A DNA stretch of 64,000 nt from Taishania sp965247975. Lineage in GTDB: Bacteria; Bacteroidota; Bacteroidia; Flavobacteriales_D; Crocinitomicaceae. A program made the translations under genes and the position numbers. Location of the stretch: assembly GCA_965247975.1 (NCBI GenBank), contig OZ252050.1:1736001-1800000 (forward strand), in the 5' to 3' direction. Position 1 is the first letter of the stretch. Each line of letters starts with the position of its first letter. The notes under the pieces were generated by a model. That model saw only the letters and a program-made list of their open reading frames with translations. It made no database searches and was not told where the DNA came from. Positions 29,039 through 37,337 of the stretch are shown in pieces.

Positions 29039-29519
29039 TAAGTCCATCGAAATAATTGTTAACGATCACGCGCTTGTTTGGTCGCATGTGATAATCCAAT
29101 TCCATCAATTCATCCTTCAACGGAAATGAAAAGCGAATGAATTGTTTTTGATTTTCTCCATTTACTTCAATTCGCTCCAGTGGAATTTTCATGGATTTCC
29201 ATTCTTGATTGTTTTCTTTTCGAAATAACAAATCATCTTCTTCTTTCAAAAAAAGCGTTCTTTCTTTTTGAAAAACAGTAACCACTTTTCCATCAAAAGC
29301 CAATGAATCAGCGTTATAATATTCCGTCCAAAGATTTGCTCGTGCCATCATCCAATAATTTAGCTCGCCTTGAAGTTCTGAATTTAATTTTAATTGTTCG
29401 TTGAATCGATTCAAAGAAACAGAAATAATGGTCACCAAAACGCCCATCAACGCAATAACAACTGTTATTTCGAAAATGGTAAACGCTTGGATTTTTGTTT
29501 CTATTACTTTCTTAACCAT
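29031..29519 (-). CDS. Minor pseudopilin (GspH/J-like)
   Basis: 162 residues from ATG 29519; an ATG four codons upstream (29531) is equally possible. The class III signal reads QA-FTIFE with Glu at +5, followed by ITVVIALMGVLVTIISVSL. The C-terminal ~120 residues are a beta-rich pilin head without disulfide cysteines. The gene overlaps both neighbours by a few bases. Position between the I-like pseudopilin and GspF suggests a pseudopilus tip component. Assignment to H or J cannot be made from the motif alone. Confidence 0.72.
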   Translation of the reverse strand: MVKKVIETKIQAFTIFEITVVIALMGVLVTIISVSLNRFNEQLKLNSELQGELNYWMMARANLWTEYYNADSLAFDGKVVTVFQKERTLFLKEEDDLLFRKENNQEWKSMKIPLERIEVNGENQKQFIRFSFPLKDELMELDYHMRPNKRVIVNNYFDGLNE

Positions 29520-29812
29520 TCTTGTTTCCAAATTAGTTTGTTGTCGCTATTCGAAAAGTGATATTCAACCAATGAATCATTTTCTGATTTTAGTTCTTCA
29601 ACATCAAGATCGTTAAACTCAAAAGTTGATTCTCCTTCGAGCATTTGTTCCATTAATTTGTTTTGAATGGAGGTTTGGTTTTTAAAATCTACAAATTTTC
29701 GCATGCCACTGATGGAACGAATAAAAACCAGCGAAGCGACCGTAAAACAAATGGCGATGATGGCTAGTGCAATCACAACTTCAGCGATACTTGTAGCTTT
29801 TACTTTCTTCAT
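29504..29812 (-). CDS. Minor pseudopilin (GspI-like)
   Basis: 102 residues from ATG 29812, where the preceding stop and this start form TGATG; upstream in-frame starts fall inside the previous gene and are unlikely. The class III signal is KA-TSIAE with Glu at +5, then VVIALAIIAICFTVASLVF, typical of GspI/PilV minor pseudopilins. The short head is acidic (GESTFEFNDLDVEELKSEND). It likely belongs to the pseudopilus tip complex with the genes on either side. Confidence 0.72.
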   Translation of the reverse strand: MKKVKATSIAEVVIALAIIAICFTVASLVFIRSISGMRKFVDFKNQTSIQNKLMEQMLEGESTFEFNDLDVEELKSENDSLVEYHFSNSDNKLIWKQEWLRK

Positions 29813-31044
29813 CAGAATAATGTGATTAGTTCGCCTTTTACTTCTTCTCCATGTTTGATCCATTGTGGTAAAATCAATTCCTTTGGCAATGCATCACTTT
29901 TGATTTCGGCATCCAATAAATAGTTTTTGTACACACCACCTCCAGCGCTCAGGGTAAAGCTATTTGTGTACACATATCCATGGATTTTGCCGCTCACTTC
30001 TGTTTCACCAACATTGTAAATCAATCCGCCAATTGTGGAGTTTTTCATTGATAAAATCAAGGGATTTCGAAAATCTGGTTCTTGACTTGTGAGCAAAACA
30101 CCGCCAATGATTCTACTTTTTTCCTCCATAAAAACACCTCGAGGTACTTTTTGCTCGTTCTTGGTTTGTTCGTTGAGCGTGATGGTACTTGGGTAATCCA
30201 ACTGAACGTTTTTTTCCAGCCACACGTTCTCGTGTGCAATGGCTTGAACAGACCCTTTGAATCCTTCTTTGAAGGTTATTTTTGGTGCAATGAGAATCAC
30301 GTGGTCAATTTTTGCTTCGCGATTCACTGTAATGGATTCAAACGAATGAATGATAACGTTTCCTTCCAATTGACTTGAAATGGAAATAGCTCCAATTTCT
30401 GAAATCAAGGTTGTTGGATTGGCAAATGAAAAAGTTGAATCTTGGGATGAAAAATCAATTTTTTCAGTGCTTGAGATGAAATTTTGAAGTCCTAAATTTT
30501 TAAAATCGGATGCCAATTCAGGTAAATATTTTTCGCTCGTTTTTAGTTCTCCGTAGATTAGTTTGTCACCGGTATAATTTTTTCCAGCGATGTAGCCACG
30601 CTCAAGACCTTGTTCCGACATCGATATATTCCCGTGAATGCGCGTTTCACCGCATACTTTGAGCGTTTGTTTTTGGTTTGGTAGATAGATTGTGGAGTAC
30701 GTGTACAAACTGCGATTTCCAATAATGGCCGATTTTGAAATCGATTTTTTGTTGTGAAATGTTTTTGAAACTACGATGCGAAAAGCGCCCCAATTTTTAA
30801 TTGTCAGTTGGGAAGTATCGCCGTTGATGTGGGGTAACGTAAGTGTTTTATTCTCTTTCAGTTGTGCACCGAACGACAAGGAAAAAAGATTATCAAAAAT
30901 CATGTGTTCCTGCATGGAATAGTTCACTTCAATGCGTTTATTCACACTCGCAATAAAAAGCAAACCCGTACAAACCAATCCCACCATTAGTAAAAAAGTA
31001 ATCGCGTAGCCCAATGCAGAACTTGTAACGGTTTTCACAATCAT
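29812..31044 (-). CDS. GspK-like minor pseudopilin with beta-helical body
   Basis: 410 residues. The N-terminus has a class III-like signal, SSA-LGYAITFLLMVGLVCTG, with no Glu at +5, as is usual for GspK-type tip pseudopilins. The rest is beta-rich. The middle (about 210-330) has repeated short strands such as GNVIIHSFESITVNREAKID and HVILIAPKITFKEGF, suggesting a right-handed beta-helix or bactofilin-like surface rather than the usual alpha-domain of GspK. It heads the pseudopilin cluster, 18 bp after the MORN-repeat gene. Identity as GspK is inferred from position and signal. Confidence 0.6.
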   Translation of the reverse strand: MIVKTVTSSALGYAITFLLMVGLVCTGLLFIASVNKRIEVNYSMQEHMIFDNLFSLSFGAQLKENKTLTLPHINGDTSQLTIKNWGAFRIVVSKTFHNKKSISKSAIIGNRSLYTYSTIYLPNQKQTLKVCGETRIHGNISMSEQGLERGYIAGKNYTGDKLIYGELKTSEKYLPELASDFKNLGLQNFISSTEKIDFSSQDSTFSFANPTTLISEIGAISISSQLEGNVIIHSFESITVNREAKIDHVILIAPKITFKEGFKGSVQAIAHENVWLEKNVQLDYPSTITLNEQTKNEQKVPRGVFMEEKSRIIGGVLLTSQEPDFRNPLILSMKNSTIGGLIYNVGETEVSGKIHGYVYTNSFTLSAGGGVYKNYLLDAEIKSDALPKELILPQWIKHGEEVKGELITLF

Positions 31045-31062
31045 GTTCGATATTTCGATTGT

Positions 31063-31935
31063 TTAGTTAGACTTTGTTGAAGAACTTGTCTTTTTACCTT
31101 CGGTATTCCCTTTATCGGACCTTTTGGGCTTTTTTTCAGTTGCCTTTTTTGGTTCTTTCGGTTCCTTTTTAGGTTTTACTTTTTTATCAGTATTTTTTTC
31201 GTCTTTCGATTTTTTTTCATCTTTCGAAGCTTCCGACTTGTCTTTCCGTTTAAAAAGCTTTTTCAAGAACCCAGATTTTTCTCCATCTGAGCCTTTAATC
31301 TCTGTGCCGTTCTTGTACTTGGTCTTACTCACAACTTTCGCATTTTCGTAATTCTTTACCCAACCATGCAATTCATTGTTTTTGAAAGATTCTTTGCGTT
31401 TTACATTTCCATCAGCATCTTTCAAGTAAATCGTCTTTTTGTGCGAATTTAGTTGTTCAATGACAATGCTATCTGGATTCTCAAAGCGGGTAGTATTTCG
31501 TTTGTATTCAATGCGATTCTTAAACGACCCGTCAACATCATACGTAGTTCGAAGTTCAGCCAAACGACCATTTTTCCAACGTTCTGTTCGAATTAAGGTA
31601 CCGTCCATGCGCCAATAAAGCCATTCTCCCGTTTTTAAACCTTTGTGAAATTTTCCTTTTTTTGACATTTGTTTGTTGTCATAAAAGGACTCAAAATTAC
31701 CATGCAATAATTGACCAGATGAACCACCTTGCGTACTCATGACCTTTTGAGATTTGTACCAAAAGTAAAAGCGGTTTTTACGATGCACCCAAACGCCTCG
31801 ATCATCTGTGTCTAGGACTTTGAACTGAAGTTGCTCATTGTCTTGCTTTAACGAATGATTCAAGGAATAATCCTTCAGTTCTTTTTGAGAAAAAGAAACA
31901 AATGCTGAAAGTAGAATTAGTATCGTAAGTTTCAT
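31063..31935 (-). CDS. Exported MORN-repeat (YwqK-like) protein with Lys-rich tail
   Basis: 290 residues. It has a signal peptide (cleavage near SFSQ, ~17), then MORN/YwqK-like repeats between about 75 and 205 (LHGNFESFYDNKQMSKKGKF, GLKTGEWLYWRMDGTLIR, NELHGWVKNYENAKVVSK). The last ~75 residues are very rich in Lys, Glu, Ser and Pro and look disordered (KKPKRSDKGNTEGKK). It lies 18 bp upstream of the pseudopilin genes, so it may be the first gene of the secretion operon. Its role there is unknown. Confidence 0.68.
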   Translation of the reverse strand: MKLTILILLSAFVSFSQKELKDYSLNHSLKQDNEQLQFKVLDTDDRGVWVHRKNRFYFWYKSQKVMSTQGGSSGQLLHGNFESFYDNKQMSKKGKFHKGLKTGEWLYWRMDGTLIRTERWKNGRLAELRTTYDVDGSFKNRIEYKRNTTRFENPDSIVIEQLNSHKKTIYLKDADGNVKRKESFKNNELHGWVKNYENAKVVSKTKYKNGTEIKGSDGEKSGFLKKLFKRKDKSEASKDEKKSKDEKNTDKKVKPKKEPKEPKKATEKKPKRSDKGNTEGKKTSSSTKSN

Positions 31936-32000
31936 GAGTTTGAATTTAACGCTAAAATAGCGAATATATTAAATCAAGATAATTAGTTTTCCAAATAAAA

Positions 32001-32657
32001 TCACCCGCCAATGCTGATGCCCACTTCAACAAGATTCATGGAAGTTTGACTCTTATTTTTAAACAACGAAGACAAGTAAAAATTGCTGAACACAAAAAAA
32101 TCTTTGTATCCCATTCGTAAGCGTGGTCCATGTTGGTAAATTTGAAATGTATTCAATTGACTCACAGAACTTTCGTCGCCATTCAATTTTAAGTTATTTA
32201 TGTATCGAAATACAAAACTGTTTTGGTAACCCAAATAGATTTTCATTCCTTTCTTCAGCTTTATGCGAAATTCGAAAGGAACATTCATCCGATGAACGTT
32301 TAATCTACTCACGTCGAGCACTTCCGCAGTGGAAGGTAATTTCCAGATTGTATTTCTATTAGTATCATTTTCAAAAATTCCTTTATGACTCAACGAAGAA
32401 AAATTATATCCTAACCCAAAAGCAAGGGCTGTTTTTTTGCTTTTCGACAAACTTATTTCATAATGATAAGTCAGTCCAGCGGAATAAGAAATTTTATTTG
32501 CTTCTGGTGCATTTCCATTTTTCAACCAAAATACAGGCGCAAAATCCAAAGACCAAACATCATCTTGTTGATCGACAGGATTAAAACCATTGTTTTTTTG
32601 CGCATGCAGTTGCAAACCATGGATCAAAATTGCGATACAAAAAATTGCTTTTCTCAA
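32001..32657 (-). CDS. Outer-membrane beta-barrel protein
   Basis: 218 residues with a signal peptide (cleavage near LHAQ, ~20). The mature protein shows alternating amphipathic strands with aromatic girdles (ISYSAGLTYHYEISLS, TALAFGLGYNFSSLS, MKIYLGYQNSFVFRYINN) and length suited to an eight-stranded barrel of the porin-family/PorT-like type in Bacteroidota. It is upstream of the MORN gene on the same strand with a 65-bp gap, so co-transcription is possible but not shown. No catalytic motif was seen. Confidence 0.65.
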   Translation of the reverse strand: MRKAIFCIAILIHGLQLHAQKNNGFNPVDQQDDVWSLDFAPVFWLKNGNAPEANKISYSAGLTYHYEISLSKSKKTALAFGLGYNFSSLSHKGIFENDTNRNTIWKLPSTAEVLDVSRLNVHRMNVPFEFRIKLKKGMKIYLGYQNSFVFRYINNLKLNGDESSVSQLNTFQIYQHGPRLRMGYKDFFVFSNFYLSSLFKNKSQTSMNLVEVGISIGG

Positions 32658-32692
32658 GTGTGTCTTGTTTTTAAAATGCTGTTAAATCCACC

Positions 32693-32809
32693 CGTTTGGA
32701 GAATGGATTACTCAAATCTAAGAAAATGAGTGGAATAAATGGGTAGGAAGCAAGAAATTTGAGATAATTGCCCTATGCTCCGTCTGATTTCTCGTTGTAA
32801 ATTGACTTA
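32693..32809 (+). repeat. Left copy of island-flanking direct repeat
   Basis: This segment matches 50572-50715 in the same orientation with small gaps. Shared blocks include AGAATGG-A-TACTCAAATCT, a GTGG-ATAAATG block, an AAGCAA-AAATT block and GTTGTAA-TTGACTTA. It lies just upstream of the tyrosine recombinase gene. The partner lies just outside the far end of the RHS cassette array, so the pair brackets the whole island. It may be an att-type site or a duplicated recombinase upstream region. Confidence 0.55.
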
Positions 32810-32883
32810 AGAATCTCAACAATCTGAATCAAAGTCATCATTTTCGAAGCATATCCTTATATTAGTTGAAGAATTGAATTCTT

Positions 32884-33969
32884 ATGGCAAAGCAATTAGT
32901 TATTAAACGAAACCAAAAGTATCTGGATGAATCACGTTTTTTTGAGTTATTGGATGATTTAATCAACGATTCATATTCTGGAAAACGATTAAAAGCCAAT
33001 GGTAAAAAACTAAGTACAGGAACGGTTGCGAATTATACCTTTTTCAAAAAATTACTTGTAGAATTTACAGATCAAAAATCATTTGAACTAAAAATCTATG
33101 TTGTAAACAACTTAACCCAACGTGAGCGCGAACGAGCCAACAATTATTACAAAAAGTTTTATACAGCCTTCACAAATTTCTTATACAACCATAAAAAGTA
33201 CTACGACAATTATGTGGGATTGATGATCAAATGTCTCAAAACGTTCTTTAATTACCTTGAAAAAGAACGCAATGTATCAGTTGGAATCTACCATAAATCG
33301 TTTTACATTCCTATAGAAGAAATTCCAATAATTGCACTTACGAGTGAGCAACTCAATTATTTCATCTACAATGAGGAGTTCAACAAAATAGCACGCGAAA
33401 ATGAGCTAGATAAAATCAAGGACATTTTTGTTTTTGGTTGCACTGTTGCTTTGCGAGTATCCGATTTGTTGAGTTTGTCGCGCAAGAATCTTGTGGTTCA
33501 AAACGAAAAGTATTATTTGAGGGTGAAATCACAAAAAACAGGAACATATACTTCCATAAAATTACCCGATTATGCCATTGAAATTCTTAAAAAATACAAA
33601 AAGGAAGGGAATTATCTACTTCCCAACTTAACCATGGCATGGTTTAACATGCGATTAAAGCAACTCGGGAAATTAATGCCCGATGATTTTGAATTGGTTA
33701 AAACCCGCGAGAGACGTGGAAAGCAAGTTGTCATATACAAGGAAGCGAAGAGCAGAACTCATTATAAATTGTCAGATCACATTACTACTCATACCATGCG
33801 ACGAACTGCCATTACAAATATGCTTTGTTTGGGAATGCCCGAACATTTGGTTCGCACCATTTCTGGTCACGCCGCCAACAGCAAAGAATTTTTCAGATAC
33901 GTCAAACTTTCTCAATCATTTATCGACTACGAAACCGATCAGTTTTTTGAAAAAATGAAAAAGCTCTAA
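32884..33969 (+). CDS. Tyrosine recombinase/integrase
   Basis: 361 residues, phage-integrase type. A SAM-like N-terminal DNA-binding region (~1-150) precedes the catalytic domain, in which all main residues are visible: Arg191 (ALRVSDLLSL), a Lys in the VKSQKTG turn, His303-x-x-Arg306 (HTMRR), His329 (SGHAANS) and Tyr339 (FFRYVKLS). The enzyme therefore looks active. It resembles the Bacteroidota XerC/D-like integrases of genomic islands. It stands at the left end of the orphan RHS cassette array, 83 bp before cassette A. Its 3' end is duplicated in inverse orientation at 50419-50490. Confidence 0.9.
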   Translation: MAKQLVIKRNQKYLDESRFFELLDDLINDSYSGKRLKANGKKLSTGTVANYTFFKKLLVEFTDQKSFELKIYVVNNLTQRERERANNYYKKFYTAFTNFLYNHKKYYDNYVGLMIKCLKTFFNYLEKERNVSVGIYHKSFYIPIEEIPIIALTSEQLNYFIYNEEFNKIARENELDKIKDIFVFGCTVALRVSDLLSLSRKNLVVQNEKYYLRVKSQKTGTYTSIKLPDYAIEILKKYKKEGNYLLPNLTMAWFNMRLKQLGKLMPDDFELVKTRERRGKQVVIYKEAKSRTHYKLSDHITTHTMRRTAITNMLCLGMPEHLVRTISGHAANSKEFFRYVKLSQSFIDYETDQFFEKMKKL

Positions 33970-34190
33970 GGTGTTTGAAAAGTTCAATTTATTTCCGTAA
34001 TTTTATCAAAACAACTTAAAAAAAAGCACTCCTAAAAAGTCCATTTTTTGACATGTATTTTTCAAAAACATACAGTAACTTGCTGGAATTCAATGTGGAT
34101 TACTATTCGTATGGTATGTTGATGCCTGGGCGCCACGCCCAACAATCAAGCGGAGATTATAGATATGGATTCCAAGGTCAAGAGAGCGAT
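33970..34190 (+). repeat. Left arm of inverted duplication bounding the cassette array
   Basis: Spacer plus the first ~135 bp of cassette A are almost identical to the reverse complement of 50200-50421. In the 83-bp spacer the differences I noted are one base in an A run and a few substitutions, mainly next to the recombinase stop. The arm contains a possible promoter (TTTG 33974-33977, 20-base spacer, TAATTTTA 33998-34005). The similarity continues leftwards into the last codons of the recombinase. Confidence 0.8.
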
Positions 34191-35147
34191 GATGAAGTGA
34201 AAGGCGAGGGGAATTCTGTGAATTATAAGTACAGAATGCACGACCCGAGGGTTGGACGGTTTTTTGCGGTGGATCCGTTGACGAAAAAGTATCCGCATTA
34301 TACCCCTTATTCATTTTCTGGAAACAAGGTAATAGATTGTATTGAACTTGAAGGTGCTGAAGAGTTAGCTGTGAATAGAGCGAATCCAGGAGTAGTTTAT
34401 TACAATGCTAATAATAAATCGGTACCCGAGACAATTTTATTTACCGATCAAGATGTGAATAATCAGACGATTTATATTTTTAGAAAGATTGTTGAAACGG
34501 AAGCTAATTTGTTAGATCCTAGAAGAGATAGAGCCAATACAATAAATCAAAGAGATCCATCTTGTTTTCGAACGAATTCTGCAAACGGTGATAATTTGTA
34601 TTTCAGAGGCACAAATCAAACAGATCCTACAGGTCGAAATCTACCAGGTGTTTTTAATGATGCTGGGGGTGATCTTTGGTGGCCGAATGCTTTAACCTCA
34701 ACCGCAGATGGTAATTGCAATGGAGCGGTTGTCCAATTATTTAATATGCCGATGACTAATGGAGCTACTTTTGCCGCTGCTGACTTAAATTCTAATAATC
34801 CTGCGATGGTATTTAACGTAGCAGATAATTTGGGAAATATTTATTACGCTGGTCCTCCTGTAGCTGGATTTGTACTACCACCCATTGCAGCAGGAGCTAC
34901 AAACTTTGTAATCACTTGCAATGGTGCAACAGTAAATGATACATATAATATTGAAATCTCATCTAATGGACCTACCGCAGCGGTGAGAAATACAGATTCA
35001 ACAAATACTCTAAATGGAAATACGAGAGTAACAAGTACGGGGATTTCAACTGGTCCGGTACCTAGTAGTGACTGCAGCATAGAAGCGGGTAATCCCGACA
35101 CATGTGTTAACGATGACACTGGAGGCACAAGATATAAGTTAAGATGA
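34053..35147 (+). CDS. Orphan RHS-tip cassette A
   Basis: 364 residues, no signal peptide. Residues ~17-110 are an RHS core fragment (YYSYGMLMPGRHA, DYRYGFQGQESDDEVKGEG, MHDPRVGRFFAVDP, YSFSGNKVI). The YD-repeat cage is missing. The variable part (~115-364) is rich in Asn, Thr and Gly, looks beta-rich, has a few Cys and ends TGGTRYKLR. I recognise no toxin family in it. The next gene overlaps by 4 nt and encodes an exported protein, the expected immunity partner. First cassette after the recombinase. Confidence 0.75.
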   Translation: MYFSKTYSNLLEFNVDYYSYGMLMPGRHAQQSSGDYRYGFQGQESDDEVKGEGNSVNYKYRMHDPRVGRFFAVDPLTKKYPHYTPYSFSGNKVIDCIELEGAEELAVNRANPGVVYYNANNKSVPETILFTDQDVNNQTIYIFRKIVETEANLLDPRRDRANTINQRDPSCFRTNSANGDNLYFRGTNQTDPTGRNLPGVFNDAGGDLWWPNALTSTADGNCNGAVVQLFNMPMTNGATFAAADLNSNNPAMVFNVADNLGNIYYAGPPVAGFVLPPIAAGATNFVITCNGATVNDTYNIEISSNGPTAAVRNTDSTNTLNGNTRVTSTGISTGPVPSSDCSIEAGNPDTCVNDDTGGTRYKLR

Positions 35148-35908
35148 TGAGAATAATATTGATTTATACTTTTGGGATTTTTTTCAGTTTTTGTACAAGG
35201 GCTCAATCAACAAATGCATACAATTTTCGATTTTGTTGGCTAATTGATAGTGTCAAATTGGTTAGTTGGTTGGATGTTTTGAAAAGTGATATCATCACAG
35301 AATTTGAGTTTAATGAAGATAATCAAATGATAAAAGAAGTGCATTTTTTTAAAGATTCTTCCATTGCATACAAAGCAGTGTTAAATGATGTCTTTCGAGA
35401 CACCCTTTTATTTAAGAAGCAAAGAAATAATGAAGTCTTGGTTAAGCAATCGGGAGAAGTTGATACGAGTTTATTTATAGAGGTACCAACGGTAAATTAT
35501 TTTGAGAGTGAAATTACCTTTTATCCGAATGGAATGATTCGTTCTGAATATTTTTCATCCAAAAATAGGATCGAATCTAAAGCTTATACAAACAGAGGGA
35601 AATTAATATATTCAAATTTAGTCATTGAAAATGGGGGGAAATGGGATACATTAGAAGGGTTTCTTAATGTTTATAATAGAGAAACAGGTTTTGAAGAAAT
35701 TTTAGTTTATCAAAATAAAAAACGAATATTCAAAATTCTTCATCAAGCAAGTGTTCCAGGAATTTACAAAGACCGATGCTTATACAATCATGAATTTTGC
35801 CTTATTGGTCTGGAACCTAAAACACTAGGGAGGCGGAAAATTATTAGAAAAATTATTAAAGCAAACAGAAACGGCTTATTATGGCATGATTTTATCCTAC
35901 GATGCTGA
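35144..35908 (+). CDS. Putative exported immunity protein of cassette A
   Basis: 254 residues with a signal peptide (IILIYTFGIFFSFCTRAQS). The middle contains short MORN/YwqK-like motifs (EITFYPNGMIRSEYFSSKNR, RGKLIYSNL), a style repeated in the cassette C partner. The basic C-terminus has KTLGRRKIIRKIIKANR. It overlaps the cassette A gene by 4 nt (ATGA), so translation is probably coupled. Role as immunity protein is inferred from position and export. Confidence 0.6.
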   Translation: MMRIILIYTFGIFFSFCTRAQSTNAYNFRFCWLIDSVKLVSWLDVLKSDIITEFEFNEDNQMIKEVHFFKDSSIAYKAVLNDVFRDTLLFKKQRNNEVLVKQSGEVDTSLFIEVPTVNYFESEITFYPNGMIRSEYFSSKNRIESKAYTNRGKLIYSNLVIENGGKWDTLEGFLNVYNRETGFEEILVYQNKKRIFKILHQASVPGIYKDRCLYNHEFCLIGLEPKTLGRRKIIRKIIKANRNGLLWHDFILRC

Positions 35909-35980
35909 ATGAAGTTCTATTTTAGCCCCGTTACATCCCGCTTTGCTGGATTTGTAATCCTGCGTTTTAAAAGAGAATAA

Positions 35981-35997
35981 CGCCCATTTCACGGGCG
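35981..35997 (+). other. GC hairpin at start of intercassette repeat
   Basis: CGCCC, a 6-base loop and CGGGCG form a short hairpin that precedes the repeat ahead of cassette B. A near copy stands at 44231-44248 before the repeat of cassette F, with one arm mismatched. It marks the start of the shared sequence in these two copies. Confidence 0.4.
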
Positions 35998-36043
35998 GAA
36001 ATAAGGTATTCGTCGTTTACTCACTTTATTCAAAAACATAAAA

Positions 36044-36093
36044 AACCAAGGGTATACAGAGCAATTTCGCAAGCTCATTGCCCTTGTTTTTTT
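36044..36093 (+). terminator. Rho-independent terminator in repeat 1
   Basis: CAAGGG pairs with CCCTTG across an inner GAGC/GCTC hairpin, followed by a T run. A-rich sequence on the other side makes it potentially bidirectional. It would end transcription of the cassette A immunity gene before the cassette B promoter. Confidence 0.65.
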
Positions 36094-36263
36094 AGTTTTT
36101 TCATCACACTCCGTCACTCCTCATATACAGCTACTTTGTCTCCGTCAGCTGACGGATCCACCGCTGTTTATAGTTAGGCTCACCGCTTAAATCGCTCGGG
36201 CTTCAAGTATCTCAAATCTATGATACTAATGTTTGTCACATTTTTATACAAAAACACGTGCTG

Positions 36264-36291
36264 TTGATTTACGAAAAAATCCTTACTTTTA
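36264..36291 (+). promoter_or_regulatory. Cassette B promoter, near-leaderless
   Basis: TTG at 36264, a 17-base spacer and TACTTTTA at 36284-36291 resemble the Flavobacterium-type TTG-N17-23-TAnnTTTG promoter. The ATG is only 9 bases after the -7 box, so the transcript would start at or within a few bases of the start codon. Identical sequence precedes cassettes C and G. Confidence 0.55.
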
Positions 36292-36300
36292 GTAAAATAA

Positions 36301-37326
36301 ATGCGCACTTTTTCTACATATAAGTTATATCCGTACGGTATGTTGATGCCTAATCGCCATGCCGAATCCCCTAGCGGAGATTATCGTTATGGCTTCCAAA
36401 ATCAGGAATCAGATGATGAGATTAAAGGTGAAGGAAATTCTGTGAATTACAAATACAGAATGCACGACCCGAGGGTAGGTAGATTTTTTGCTGTTGACCC
36501 ATTGTGTCCAAGTTACCCTTGGAATAGCCCGTACGCTTTTTCTGAGAATAAAGTAATTCATGCCATCGAGTTAGAAGGATTAGAAAGTAAATTAGTTCCG
36601 TACGGGTATGCATCTAACAAAGGCACTGGTAAATTATTAATCTTGACTGATTATAAAGTTGTAGAAGGAGTTGAACAAGCTTGTATTGGAACGTTATTTG
36701 ACTTTATCTATGTTCCGACTATTGATGGTGCAGAGTATTTTGTGAACCAGTATATGCAAGAACATAAAATAGAATGTTTGGATTTTTTATTATTTAATGC
36801 TCATGGAACAGATGGGGTGCTTGTTTATTTAAGTGAAAGTCCCTCGGAAAGAGCTACAATAAAATATTACACTCAAGATAGTGGATGCTTTTTAAAAGCT
36901 GAGTCTTACTCCAGTTCAGCATCACCAAAGGCAGAAAAATTGGCAAGTAAATCATTTGATGCCTTAATTAATCTGGTTGTAGAAGGAGGTGACTTCGTAT
37001 TAGCTGCATGTTTAATTTCTGACGAAACAGCAAGTGAAATGATAGAAAGTGCTCAAAATTCAATAAATTTATATACTAACAAAGATATCACAACATTATC
37101 TAATTTGGTAGACAGTGAAACCAAGAAAAAGGTTGGCAACACAATTCTCGATAATGCTTTAACTGCAAAAGATTGTTATAGTGAAGGCTGGACCTTAACA
37201 GCAATAAACGAAGATAACAAATCAACTCAAGAACCGATTAATTCTTCTATACTAATACAAAGCGAAGACGCTGAAGTAATACCTACCGAAGCAAGCGGAC
37301 CATCAAGTCTTTGCATTCCCCGTTAA
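36301..37326 (+). CDS. Orphan RHS-tip cassette B, clan-CD-like cysteine protease domain
   Basis: 341 residues, no signal peptide. The core fragment (~1-100) starts MRTFSTYKLYPYGMLMP and includes MHDPRVGRFFAVDP. The C-terminal domain shows a hydrophobic strand ending in His168-Gly169 (DFLLFNAHGTDG) and a second ending in Ala-Cys237 (GDFVLAACLIS). The HG and AC pair is the catalytic signature of clan-CD cysteine peptidases (caspase, gingipain and CPD-like folds). The assignment rests on these motifs only. An exported putative immunity gene follows after 11 bp. Confidence 0.72.
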   Translation: MRTFSTYKLYPYGMLMPNRHAESPSGDYRYGFQNQESDDEIKGEGNSVNYKYRMHDPRVGRFFAVDPLCPSYPWNSPYAFSENKVIHAIELEGLESKLVPYGYASNKGTGKLLILTDYKVVEGVEQACIGTLFDFIYVPTIDGAEYFVNQYMQEHKIECLDFLLFNAHGTDGVLVYLSESPSERATIKYYTQDSGCFLKAESYSSSASPKAEKLASKSFDALINLVVEGGDFVLAACLISDETASEMIESAQNSINLYTNKDITTLSNLVDSETKKKVGNTILDNALTAKDCYSEGWTLTAINEDNKSTQEPINSSILIQSEDAEVIPTEASGPSSLCIPR

Positions 37327-37337
37327 AATTACAAGTG

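Larger units (their letters stand above)
36003..36300 (+). repeat. Intercassette repeat, copy 1 (before cassette B)
   Basis: About 300 bp shared with 37974-38271, 44250-44548 and, inverted, 48423-48720. Order of parts: ATTCGTCGTTTACTCACTTT, a bidirectional terminator, a CTCCGTCACTCCTCAT block, a variable hairpin segment (here a TCCGTCAGCTGACGGA palindrome), GTTTATAGTTAGGCTCACCG, and the cassette promoter. No gene lies inside it. Confidence 0.85.

Noticed and set aside
31063..31935. MORN/YwqK protein as an antitoxin
   Set aside because: YwqK-type proteins are often labelled antitoxins, but no toxin gene is adjacent and the neighbours are secretion genes.
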